Source of the DNA: Minisyncoccota bacterium
GTDB lineage: Bacteria > Patescibacteriota > Minisyncoccia > JAHIHE01 > JAGLIN01
NCBI GenBank assembly: GCA_023137595.1
Contig: JAGLOZ010000043.1
Location: 1 to 32,367, forward strand
Direction: 5' to 3'
Length of the DNA stretch: 32,367 bases
The position numbers and the translations under genes were made by a program. The notes beneath the pieces are model-generated. The model did not search any database and had not been told where the DNA came from. It saw only the letters and a program-made list of their open reading frames with translations. Every line of letters begins with the position of its first letter. Positions within the stretch are counted from its first letter, which is position 1. Shown one piece after another: positions 1-8,735 of the stretch.

Positions 1-181
1 CGCACACAAAGAGGCTATAATTGTTAAGAGTCTTTTTGAAAACTGGAATTTATTATTTGGGTTTTTACGAAGCTTTTCTTGTTCAAGCCAAGATCGTGAA
101 ACTCTAAAGGAATAAATTTTGAATAATTGGTTTTTCAGACAAGACTTAAAAAAACTTTGTGCTATTTATAAATTTCAAAAC

Positions 182-1114
182 ATGTTAAATAAAGAAGAGA
201 TAAATAAGATATTAAAAAAAGAAGATCTCAAAATTCTTAAAAGTTTGGGACAGAATTTTTTGATTGACAAAACGGTTCTTGATAAAATTGTTGAAGTTTC
301 TGATTTGAACAAGAAAGATGTTGTTTTTGAAATTGGTCCGGGATTTGGAACTTTAACGGAAGAGCTTTCAAAGAAGTGCGGGAAAGTCGTTGCAATTGAG
401 AAAGACAGAAAATTGGCGGAATTGCTGAAAAGTCGCTGGCTCCATAGTCCCGATAGGGTTGTGGAGCCTTTTGTGCAAAACGGCTCCACAGCCCTAAAAG
501 GACTATGGAGCCAGCGCGTAAAAAATACTGTGGTTATAAATGATGACATTCTAAGAGTTGATCTAAATGAATTTATAAACAATTATTCTTCTGACGGAAA
601 ATATAAACTTGTTTCCAATATTCCCTATTACATAACCTCGCCCATAATAAAGCTGTTTCTAGAAAGCGATGTTAAGCCGGAGCTTATAGTTTTGCTTGTG
701 CAAAAAGAGGTTGCAGAAAGAATTTGCGCTAAACCCGGAAAGCTAAGTATTCTTGCTCTTAGCGTGCAAGTTTATGGCGAGCCGGAAATAGCTGGTTTTG
801 TTGATAGATCCTCATTTTATCCTGAACCGAAAGTTGATTCAGCGATTTTGAAAATAAAAAATATCAGTAGAGACGCGATTATGGGTAAAGACGCGATAAA
901 TCGCGTTTCTACGAAAGATTTATTTAGAATTATAAAAATAGGCTTTTCATCAAAACGTAAGAAATTAGCAAATAATCTTTCCGCGGGCTTGCATATCAGC
1001 AGAACGCAGAGTGAGGAGCTCCTTTCGGAAGCGGGAATAAGTTCAAACGCTCGCGCGCAGGAATTAGGATTGGAAGATTGGAGGAAGCTGACGGAAATGA
1101 TTTTGCGCAGTTAG
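182..1114 (+). CDS. rsmA: 16S rRNA (adenine1518/1519-N6)-dimethyltransferase RsmA/KsgA, carrying two in-frame palindromic insertions
   Basis: LKSLGQNFLID, FEIGPGFGTLTEELS, VVAIEKD, SNIPYYITSPI and GFSSKRKKLANNL are RsmA motifs. The ATG at 182 is a better start than the TTG at 119 used by the ORF track. Confidence 0.95.
   Translation: MLNKEEINKILKKEDLKILKSLGQNFLIDKTVLDKIVEVSDLNKKDVVFEIGPGFGTLTEELSKKCGKVVAIEKDRKLAELLKSRWLHSPDRVVEPFVQNGSTALKGLWSQRVKNTVVINDDILRVDLNEFINNYSSDGKYKLVSNIPYYITSPIIKLFLESDVKPELIVLLVQKEVAERICAKPGKLSILALSVQVYGEPEIAGFVDRSSFYPEPKVDSAILKIKNISRDAIMGKDAINRVSTKDLFRIIKIGFSSKRKKLANNLSAGLHISRTQSEELLSEAGISSNARAQELGLEDWRKLTEMILRS
434..516. repeat. 83-bp palindromic element inside rsmA
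   Basis: cgctggctccatagtcc (434-450) is perfectly complementary to ggactatggagccagcg (500-516); inner arms tagggttgtggagcc / ggctccacagcccta pair almost completely. Confidence 0.93.
867..912. repeat. GTAGAGACGCGATT-type palindromic element inside rsmA
   Basis: gtagagacgcgatt (867-880) vs aatcgcgtttctac (899-912), one mismatch; inner acgcgat-aa-atcgcgt palindrome. Confidence 0.85.
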
Positions 1115-1134
1115 AGACGCGATTTATCGCGTCT
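1115..1134. repeat. GACGCGAT-type palindrome directly after the rsmA stop codon
   Basis: agacgcgat-tt-atcgcgtct, perfect arms, same family as 867-912. Confidence 0.85.
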
Positions 1135-1156
1135 TGAATGCGGGATAAATCATTTT

Positions 1157-1199
1157 GTAGAAACTACACGCTTTTAGACGCGATAAATCGTGTTTCTAC
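1157..1199. repeat. Third GACGCGAT-type element, degenerate
   Basis: gtagaaac...agacgcgataaatcgtgtttctac; ends gtagaaac/gtttctac are complementary. Confidence 0.75.
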
Positions 1200-1246
1200 G
1201 GATGAAATAGAAATAGAATTTAAGGACGAGAAACTATGAAATGGGG

Positions 1247-1275
1247 TTGACAAACTCTGTTTTTTTGTGTAGAAT
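1247..1275 (+). promoter_or_regulatory. Sigma70-like promoter upstream of the 1485 gene
   Basis: TTGACA (1247-1252), 17-bp spacer, TAGAAT (1270-1275). Confidence 0.6.
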
Positions 1276-1484
1276 TTAGAGTTCTAATGATGAGAAATTC
1301 TGCCTAAAAAGAATCGTCATTAGTTGGGATTCATTCATCTTATTCATTTTAGGGCAAACGGATGAGTTCGCCGGTAATTCGGCAATTGTATTGATCATTG
1401 ACAACTAAATAGTTTGTCGCAGTGAAATATTTGAACTGAGACAGGCAAGAAATAAAAATAAAAATAAACGGAGAGTGAACAATT

Positions 1485-2831
1485 ATGGAAGGAAGAAATA
1501 AAGATTTTTTTAGCAGAGACACTTCCTCAACGGCGAGGGAGAAAGAGGTTAAGGGAAGGAGAGATAGAAGCAGTGCAAGCGGTTTAGAAGAAAATTCGTC
1601 ATTGGAATTATCTTCAAAAATTAAAAATTTTATTCTGATTGCTGGATTTTGCTTGCTTTTCTGTCTAATGTTTTTTGTGAGTATGCCAGTTTTTAAATGG
1701 GTTATATTTGCGGTGCTAGCTTTGTACATTTTATCTGGTGATAGCGCAAAAGAAGTTATAACAAAATTAGAAACAATGGGAAGTCACAAAGGGAAACTTA
1801 ATATTTTGGAACAAGCCATTTTGTTTACAAATTTTATTGGAATACTTCTTGGACTTAAGATTTCAAGATTCGCAACCTCTTTGTTCGCGATTTTGTTTCT
1901 AATAATGGCGGGTATAACAGGAAAGGTTATAGGTTTGATATTGTTGGCAATATTTTTAGTCAGTCTGGCTTTGGCTATTTGGATATATCTCAAAAAAAAT
2001 ATTGTAACAATAAAAGCTGGTGATAAAGGTCCTGTCGAAGTTGGGTTGCTAAGAGTAATGAAGAAAAGGATTCCCGTTGTTTTTGGGGAAGGCGATGCAT
2101 TGACATTTCCTCCATTTATAACTATTGATCCAATTGATGTAAGTGGAAGAACATTAGACATTGATCCAGTTGAAATAATTTCAAAAGACGGAGTTACTGG
2201 GATTTTTAAAAATGTATCTGCAATATGGTCTCCGGATGATGATCCGTTTGAATTGATGAATTTTATAAATTTCAATGGTGAAATAAATATTCATGATGCA
2301 TTGGAGGACTTGATTCCGAGTCTTCTTGCGGATTTTGCCAAATTATGTGAAATGGAGGCATTGCGGATTACTTCATCGGCTGATATAGAAAGATTTGTCT
2401 TGAGCAAATTAACGGGAGTAAAAAAAGACTTGATAGAAGCCGAGAAAAGGAAACCGGGCAATCAAAGGGGAATTCCTGTCGTTGATCTTTTTGGAGCTTT
2501 AATTAAAAAGATAACAACAGGAAAATTAGAGCCCTCTAAAGAATATCTGGAGGCTATAGAAAGAGCAGCAGAAGAAATTCCACAGAGGAGAGAACAGAAG
2601 TTTGATATGGAAACTTTGCGAATTTTGATAAACACGGTAAAAGGAAGATCAGAAGACGCTGAAGTTCCTGATAATGAAATTGATTCTCTGATGACAGTTC
2701 TTAAGGTTTATGAAAAAAGTCCAGAAGACCTGGGAACGCAAGTTCTGCATGCAAGAATAGCAAATATATTTGAACCGCAGTTTGTTGAAAAAATGGTAGA
2801 CAAACTAATAAGCAGCTTATCAAAGCGGTGA
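1485..2831 (+). CDS. Membrane protein of unknown function, N-terminal TM helices and a large soluble C-terminal domain
   Basis: 448-aa ORF, ggag-like ribosome site upstream, hydrophobic segments near the N-terminus. Confidence 0.8.
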   Translation: MEGRNKDFFSRDTSSTAREKEVKGRRDRSSASGLEENSSLELSSKIKNFILIAGFCLLFCLMFFVSMPVFKWVIFAVLALYILSGDSAKEVITKLETMGSHKGKLNILEQAILFTNFIGILLGLKISRFATSLFAILFLIMAGITGKVIGLILLAIFLVSLALAIWIYLKKNIVTIKAGDKGPVEVGLLRVMKKRIPVVFGEGDALTFPPFITIDPIDVSGRTLDIDPVEIISKDGVTGIFKNVSAIWSPDDDPFELMNFINFNGEINIHDALEDLIPSLLADFAKLCEMEALRITSSADIERFVLSKLTGVKKDLIEAEKRKPGNQRGIPVVDLFGALIKKITTGKLEPSKEYLEAIERAAEEIPQRREQKFDMETLRILINTVKGRSEDAEVPDNEIDSLMTVLKVYEKSPEDLGTQVLHARIANIFEPQFVEKMVDKLISSLSKR

Positions 2832-3475
2832 TCAAATTGGATGTCATCGTAAAGATACTTGTTGGCCTGCTTGCCGGACTTGTCTTTCTTTTGTTTTGGG
2901 CATTAGGAGGAGTTAATCTTGGCGGATGGACAATTGTAATTTTTTTAGCGATATTTTTGCTTGCAATTGCTTATTTCTTCATAAAGAACGGAATTAGCCT
3001 TTACTGGGTGGCGGGGATAATCGTTCTTATTCTGGTCATTGGTCTTTTTTCTGGTTTTATTAAAACCGATCTTTGGGACAGTAAGGAAGAGGGCAAAGTA
3101 ATCGGACAAGATCTTTTCATAATTTCTTATTCCGAAGGCGATGCCAAGCGCCACAGAGGACTAGACGGAGTGAAAATTGAAGGAGGGGAAAAGCCAAGTT
3201 ATTCTCGGCTTGTCATTTACAGAGACTCATATTCCAAAATCTCTTTTGACTACAAGGGAGATCCAGAGGCATATTTTAATGTGAGCGTCTGGGAATTGGA
3301 TTCACATCCGAATGATGTGTATGAGTATGGAGCTGTGAATTTTTCAGCCGAAAAAGAATATGTGGAAACACACAATCAAGGAGGAAACAATAAGAAAATA
3401 GGTATAATAATAGAAATGTTCGTGCCTTCGGGTGCGACAGCTGAGATAAAGAATTTCAAAGTGGTGAGCGCGTAG
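2828..3475 (+). CDS. Membrane protein of unknown function, coupled to the upstream gene
   Basis: 215-aa ORF with GTG start in a GTGA overlap with the upstream stop; N-terminal hydrophobic helices. Confidence 0.75.
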   Translation: MIKLDVIVKILVGLLAGLVFLLFWALGGVNLGGWTIVIFLAIFLLAIAYFFIKNGISLYWVAGIIVLILVIGLFSGFIKTDLWDSKEEGKVIGQDLFIISYSEGDAKRHRGLDGVKIEGGEKPSYSRLVIYRDSYSKISFDYKGDPEAYFNVSVWELDSHPNDVYEYGAVNFSAEKEYVETHNQGGNNKKIGIIIEMFVPSGATAEIKNFKVVSA

Positions 3476-3495
3476 AAATGTGCTCGCCTTTTTTT
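3463..3495 (+). terminator. Rho-independent terminator overlapping the stop codon
   Basis: ggtgagc...gctcgcc stem followed by ttttttt. Confidence 0.7.
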
Positions 3496-3531
3496 ATTTG
3501 GTTGATGATAAATAAATTATACCCGCGCCCA

Positions 3532-3558
3532 TAGAGACGCAGCACTGCTGCGTCTCTA
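3532..3558. repeat. TAGAGACGCAGCA palindrome
   Basis: tagagacgcagca-c-tgctgcgtctcta, perfect 13-bp arms. Confidence 0.88.
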
Positions 3559-3736
3559 CGCGAATGAGGATATTCAAATTTAACGGTTTGGCGTGAATTC
3601 GAGCTGAAGTCCTTGCTCCATTTATTTATTTTGCCTTTGTTTCGTTTTGTGATATAATAAAGTCAAAATCAGCGGTTTTTGGGCGATCAAAAATCTGTTG
3701 ATAATTTGGTTTTATTTTTACTTTTTTCAAAAAAAT

Positions 3737-6700
3737 ATGAGCGAGAAATTTAAAAGTTTTATAAATAATTTTTCAAAGTTTTTTCAAAGAAATAAAAAGT
3801 TTAGCAAGAGATCTTTTCTTGTGATCGCGACCGTTGTTTTTTTTGTCGCTGTGAGCGTGAGCGTGCCTGTTCATCAGGCGCATGCAGGCTTGGGGGCAGA
3901 TGCAATTGCTAAAGGATTTGAAATTTTCATAGAAAAAGCATCAGAAGGCGGCGAGATTCTTTTGAATATTATATACGCAGTTTTGTTTCTTATCTTAAAT
4001 CTTTTTCTTGACTTGTCCATTATTTTGGTCAAATTTGGGGCTTGGCTGATTGACGCTGTTACGGAGCCAGTGTTGTATGTTGGTAATCCCACAGCCGTTC
4101 CTCCTATTCCGGGAGTTTTGACATCTTCAACCGTTGATATCGGATGGAAAACGGTCAGAGATGTATGCAACATTTTCTATTTATTTTTCCTGCTTATTAT
4201 AGCGTTTGGCACAATATTGCGAAGCAGCACTTTCAACGCAAAAAATCTTCTTCCCAAACTTGTAATTTCGCTGTTTTTGATAAATTTTAGCGCTGTGATC
4301 GCGAAACTTGTCATTGATTTTGGACAAGTTTTTATGTATGAGATAATGAGTTGGATGGGTTCCTTCACAGCGGGAGCAGGAAGCCTGACTTCAATTGTAG
4401 ACCAATTTAGCGATCAGCTTAACAACTTTGGATCAAAGCCTTCTTTTGAAAAAGTTGTACAGGTAACTTTTGCTCTGGTGTATTCTTTGATCCTAGGGTT
4501 TGTATACATCATGCTAGCGATGTTTCTTCTTGTTCGTTTGGTCGCGTTCGTGCTTTTGATAATTCTTTCTCCCATCGCGTTTTTGAGCATAGTGCTTCCT
4601 TCAATGGCAAAATATACAAGCAGATGGTGGAGCGAGCTGATAAAATATACTATTTTCGGGCCTATATTTTGGTTTTTTATTTATTTGTCCGCGACGATGG
4701 CAAATGAACTGATCACTAATTATGCGCCGGACATGACGACCGCAGTCGGTTTTGGTATAATTGAAACTATTGTGGTTTTGATCTTTCCGCATATGATCGC
4801 GCTTATAATGCTCTTGGCTGTTATTCCTGTAACTCAAGAGCTTGGAATGGCTGGTTCCAACAAGATCATCGGGGGAGCCGGTGGAATTGGAAAAGTTGCC
4901 ATGGGAACATACGCGGGAGTTAAATTGGCCGGAGGATTGGGAAGAAGGGCGGGAGGAGAAGTTTCAAAAAGATCTGACACTGTTTCTAAAAAAGTTGAGG
5001 GGACAAAGCAATGGGGTTATGATAAAATGGGTAAAATTCCCGGTATGCAGGGAGCTGCCTTAAAAGGCAAGGCGGGAATTGAAAAGAGACGAGAAGACAG
5101 GCTCAAAAAGATGGAAATGGATTTTGGAGATCTCAAGAGCATAGACTTGAAGCTGCTTAAAGGCAAGGCAGATAGCAAATTGGGAACTACGGATGACAAG
5201 GCCTTGCTTCTGAAAGCCGCCGCGGCGCAGGGCAAGCTGGGTGATCCAATGTATGAAGACTATATGAAGGGCGCGGAATCATCTATGAGCGAGAAAGAAC
5301 TTAATGAAATTACTGACAAAAATTTGAATATGGCATTGCAAACAAGTAGCGGAGAAGAAAGAATGAAGGAAATGGAAAGCGGTGATGATGGTGTAAATAA
5401 ATTGTCAAAAGAAGCGAAACAAAGGATAAAAGATAAAGGGAATACGAAGGAAGCTTACCAAGAAGAATATTTGCGAGAAAGAATGGCTGATATCGTGAAA
5501 GATGGAAAAGCGCATGAAGTTCAGGATCTTGATAACGAAATGTCGGCTAAGGTCTGGCATGAAAGCCAGGACAGCGACCAGAGAAAATCCAGCTTCAGTA
5601 GGATGAACAAAGAAGATAGAGAAAAATTGTCTGATGGATATCTTAAAAACATACAAGACATTAAAGGAAGCGATGAACAGCAATCGGCAATTAGACAAGA
5701 CAATAAGGAATTTAGCTCCAATGCCGCCAAGCTCGGCAAAGGACTGGAAGAATCATTCGCTTGGGGTGGAGATAGAGCAGGAGAAGAAATTAAAGAAGCA
5801 TTTAGTGATTTCAGTCATAAAGATGTTGCTAAAATGTCTTCGGGCGATCTTGATAAATATGGACATAATGCTACTAAAAATCAAATTACAGGACTTGAAA
5901 AGGCAGGCGAATATAAAACAGTAAGAAAGATCAGAGAGTCCAAGAGAATAAATGACCCCGAAGGATTTGATCGAGATAGTAATAGACCCACAAATCCAAC
6001 AGATGGAGAGTCGGGTGGAGAATCAGGCGGTGGGTCAGGTGGAGCGTCGGGTGGAGCGTCAAGCGGAAAATCAGGTAAGGATAAAAACAATTACGATCAT
6101 TCATATGGTTTTGCTTCTAGCAAACCTAAGCAGTCTATTTCAGAAAATAAACCAGTTTTAGGCCAGAGCGTGCTAGAGAATCAAGGGACCGTTGAAGCAT
6201 TACAAAAATTAGCGAAAAAAGAAGGTTTTGAGGAAGGGATAGATGTTTCTGAAGAGAATCATGGGATTAGCGTGGGCTCTGCTGGATTCTCAGGAAGTTC
6301 ATCATCAGGAGACAGCGAAGGAAAAATGGACAAAGTTCACTTCAGCCCAAATGTTATTGAGAACACAAAAGAATTATTTGAGACTGATCAGGAATTTGGT
6401 GAAAAAGGAATGGAGAGACTTATAAAACATGAAAAAATGCATACGGAGGGACCAGCTTTAGAAATGATAGAAAAAGAAGAAAAAGAATTAGAAAAATATT
6501 CTAAGCAAGAAGGGGTTTCTCCTAAAGATATTAAAAAGAAAAAAAAGGAGCTTCATGAAAAATATCACGAAGGAGGAGAAAGTGGCGCTGGCGGTGAAAT
6601 GCACGCGCAAGTTCAATTGGCAAATGAAGTTTATGAAGATAAGGAAAAATTTATAAAAGATGAGGCTACGACGCATGTTACGGCTGATGCTGTTTATGAA

Positions 6701-7576
6701 GGAATGGATAAGATAGGTAAAATAAAATATGGTTCTGAAAATCCAGGCTTACATAGAACTCATTCTGCTTTTATTGATGATAAAGTTAAAGATGAAATTA
6801 CCGAACGAATGGAGGAAATGCGTCAAAGTTTGGTGGCGAAGCATAAAGCGAAAAAGGACGCAGAAGCGGGAGGTGATGAGACGAGTGTTGGGGGCATGGA
6901 TGATTTTATGACAGGGTCAGGGAAAGGTAATGCGGAAGCTAAAACAGAGCCACAAAGCAAAAGAACAAAAGCCAAAAAAGCGATAGATTCATATAAAGGG
7001 TATGCAAGAACTACTTCTCCAGGAAATGTAAAGAAAAAAGTTGTAGATACATATAATGAAAAAATGCCACCCGTGGAAGCTGCGATGGGTAAAGCAGAAA
7101 TAGCGGGATTAGATCTTGTTGGCAAGTTTAGACCAACAGTAAGAGCGGCCAATAAGGTTGTTATTCCTATACTTGATGAAGGAGTAAAGGCAAATGAAGA
7201 AAAAATGGCTGGAGCGAAAATTTCCAATAAAGAAATGAGAGAGCGAATGGCTAAAAGACTGAAAACAGAAGTAAAATCAACTGTGTCAAAAAATGCTGGT
7301 GAGGGTGCAAAGGCAGCCGGTGATGGAGCTGGCGCGGCGCTGAAAGAATTTGGGAAGAAAAAGAGAGGAAAAGTGGGAGCTGCTGCGACGGTGGTTGGTA
7401 CGCTTGTGGAAAATAAAAAATTTCAAGAAATAGCTTCTGAAGAAGCGAAGAAATGGGCGGATCAAGAGGAAAGAAAAGAACGGACTGCCAATAAGCAATC
7501 TGATATAAAACCAAGCGCAAAACCAAAGGCAGGAACAACAAAAACACCGCCTACAAAACCTAAAAGTAACAAGTAA
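3737..7576 (+). CDS. VirB6/TrbL-like T4SS membrane protein with a very long hydrophilic C-terminal region
   Basis: Signal-like N-terminus (PVHQAHAG), multiple TM helices, position in a cluster with PrgI- and VirB4-like genes. Likely start is ATG at 3737 (MSEKFKSF) rather than 3698. Confidence 0.75.
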   Translation: MSEKFKSFINNFSKFFQRNKKFSKRSFLVIATVVFFVAVSVSVPVHQAHAGLGADAIAKGFEIFIEKASEGGEILLNIIYAVLFLILNLFLDLSIILVKFGAWLIDAVTEPVLYVGNPTAVPPIPGVLTSSTVDIGWKTVRDVCNIFYLFFLLIIAFGTILRSSTFNAKNLLPKLVISLFLINFSAVIAKLVIDFGQVFMYEIMSWMGSFTAGAGSLTSIVDQFSDQLNNFGSKPSFEKVVQVTFALVYSLILGFVYIMLAMFLLVRLVAFVLLIILSPIAFLSIVLPSMAKYTSRWWSELIKYTIFGPIFWFFIYLSATMANELITNYAPDMTTAVGFGIIETIVVLIFPHMIALIMLLAVIPVTQELGMAGSNKIIGGAGGIGKVAMGTYAGVKLAGGLGRRAGGEVSKRSDTVSKKVEGTKQWGYDKMGKIPGMQGAALKGKAGIEKRREDRLKKMEMDFGDLKSIDLKLLKGKADSKLGTTDDKALLLKAAAAQGKLGDPMYEDYMKGAESSMSEKELNEITDKNLNMALQTSSGEERMKEMESGDDGVNKLSKEAKQRIKDKGNTKEAYQEEYLRERMADIVKDGKAHEVQDLDNEMSAKVWHESQDSDQRKSSFSRMNKEDREKLSDGYLKNIQDIKGSDEQQSAIRQDNKEFSSNAAKLGKGLEESFAWGGDRAGEEIKEAFSDFSHKDVAKMSSGDLDKYGHNATKNQITGLEKAGEYKTVRKIRESKRINDPEGFDRDSNRPTNPTDGESGGESGGGSGGASGGASSGKSGKDKNNYDHSYGFASSKPKQSISENKPVLGQSVLENQGTVEALQKLAKKEGFEEGIDVSEENHGISVGSAGFSGSSSSGDSEGKMDKVHFSPNVIENTKELFETDQEFGEKGMERLIKHEKMHTEGPALEMIEKEEKELEKYSKQEGVSPKDIKKKKKELHEKYHEGGESGAGGEMHAQVQLANEVYEDKEKFIKDEATTHVTADAVYEGMDKIGKIKYGSENPGLHRTHSAFIDDKVKDEITERMEEMRQSLVAKHKAKKDAEAGGDETSVGGMDDFMTGSGKGNAEAKTEPQSKRTKAKKAIDSYKGYARTTSPGNVKKKVVDTYNEKMPPVEAAMGKAEIAGLDLVGKFRPTVRAANKVVIPILDEGVKANEEKMAGAKISNKEMRERMAKRLKTEVKSTVSKNAGEGAKAAGDGAGAALKEFGKKKRGKVGAAATVVGTLVENKKFQEIASEEAKKWADQEERKERTANKQSDIKPSAKPKAGTTKTPPTKPKSNK

Positions 7577-7837
7577 CTTCAAGACCGTTTCAAAATTGAC
7601 GATGTAAAAAAGAGATTTGATAGATTTAAGGCAAGTAATGAGAGCGCGAATGATATTAATATAGGAATAAAATAAGATTAAATCGCGCAGGAACTTGATA
7701 GTTCTAATAAAATGAAATAAACTGGATCCCAGACATTTTTTCTGAAGTTTATGCCGATGAAAATCAGCGTTATCTCTTCAGAAAAAATTCTAGGACGACA
7801 AAAAGCGAGGAAATTCTTAATTTAACAAAATTATAAT
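7577..7837 (+). other. Coding-like remnant sequence between the VirB6-like gene and the next ORF
   Basis: In frame after the TAA: LQDRFKIDDVKKRFDRFKASNESANDINIGIK*; further on NEINWIPDIFSEVYADENQRYLFRKNSRTTKSEEILNLTKL* without a start codon. Confidence 0.4.
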
Positions 7838-8623
7838 ATGCGAATAGAAATTTTAGATAAAATTAGAAAAAACGCTCCTGAATTTGTGTGGGATGGTCTA
7901 AGTGAGGATTATGCAACGGATGCGATAATTAAAATCAGAGAAACTTATAAATTTGAACAAAGACATGTTGATATGATGACTGATATTATCGGACTGTTGG
8001 CTCTAAAAGAAATAAATCTGGAACAAGCAAAAGATAACATTCAGAGCAAGTTTGAACTTGACGAAAGATCTGCCAAAGAAGTTTCTTTGATAATTCTTAC
8101 CGAGATATTTTATCCCATCAAAGACTACTTTCCCGGGATTGAAGACGAAATTTTGAAGCTGGGCGGAAAAATTCCAAAGGAAAAGCCGAAGAAGCTGACG
8201 GAACAGCTTTTGAAGAGAGAGGAAGAAATGGAAAAGATGAAGGAGCGGGAAGAAGAGGAAAAGAGAGAAAGAATGGCGGATACGATTATTTCGAAGCCGA
8301 TTGAAGAGCTTGTGAAAGAGTTTCCTGTTGTCGGAGAATATCAGATCGGGAGCCAGAAAGCGATAGAGCTGAAAAGCATGCCGGTTCCAATGAAGCCGCT
8401 CATAAAATTTTGGCTGAAAGATTACAAGGAAAAAATGGGATATTATCAGCATTCCAATCTTGAACGCGTTCAATATGTATATCGCGACAAAAATACGAAA
8501 AACATGAACGAAGAAGAGAGAAGGCAATTGAATTTAATCCTGAAATCTGTAGACGAGGGAATTCCACTTCCCTATTCCACAAGGATGAAGAAGATAGATT
8601 TTTCGAAAACAAATGAGGAATAA
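7838..8623 (+). CDS. Hypothetical soluble protein of the T4SS-like cluster
   Basis: 261-aa ORF with charged coiled-coil segment, co-directional between VirB6-like and PrgI-like genes. Confidence 0.75.
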   Translation: MRIEILDKIRKNAPEFVWDGLSEDYATDAIIKIRETYKFEQRHVDMMTDIIGLLALKEINLEQAKDNIQSKFELDERSAKEVSLIILTEIFYPIKDYFPGIEDEILKLGGKIPKEKPKKLTEQLLKREEEMEKMKEREEEEKRERMADTIISKPIEELVKEFPVVGEYQIGSQKAIELKSMPVPMKPLIKFWLKDYKEKMGYYQHSNLERVQYVYRDKNTKNMNEEERRQLNLILKSVDEGIPLPYSTRMKKIDFSKTNEE

Positions 8624-8690
8624 ATATTTTAATTTGGTGCTTTAATAATAAGATTCCTAAAACTTGCAGCAAGTAAGTTTAAAAATTAAA

Positions 8691-8730
8691 AATTTAATCA
8701 TTATTTATAAAATTACAAAATTTAAAAATT
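8691..8730. repeat. AT-rich repeat copy upstream of the PrgI-like gene
   Basis: aatttaatcattatttataaaattacaaaatttaaaaatt closely matches 10571-10613. Confidence 0.6.
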
Positions 8731-8735
8731 AATCC

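Noticed and set aside
175-582. Minus-strand ORF opposite rsmA
   Set aside because: Antisense to clearly conserved RsmA codons; it is informative only because the palindrome gives a mirrored peptide.
5634-6911. Several 60-97 aa plus-strand ORFs and opposing minus ORFs within the VirB6-like gene
   Set aside because: Alternative frames of a long, compositionally biased coding sequence; no recognisable motifs.
7251-7582. Two overlapping minus-strand ORFs at the VirB6 3' end
   Set aside because: Antisense to Lys/Ala-rich coding sequence; low-complexity Phe/Leu/Ser translations.
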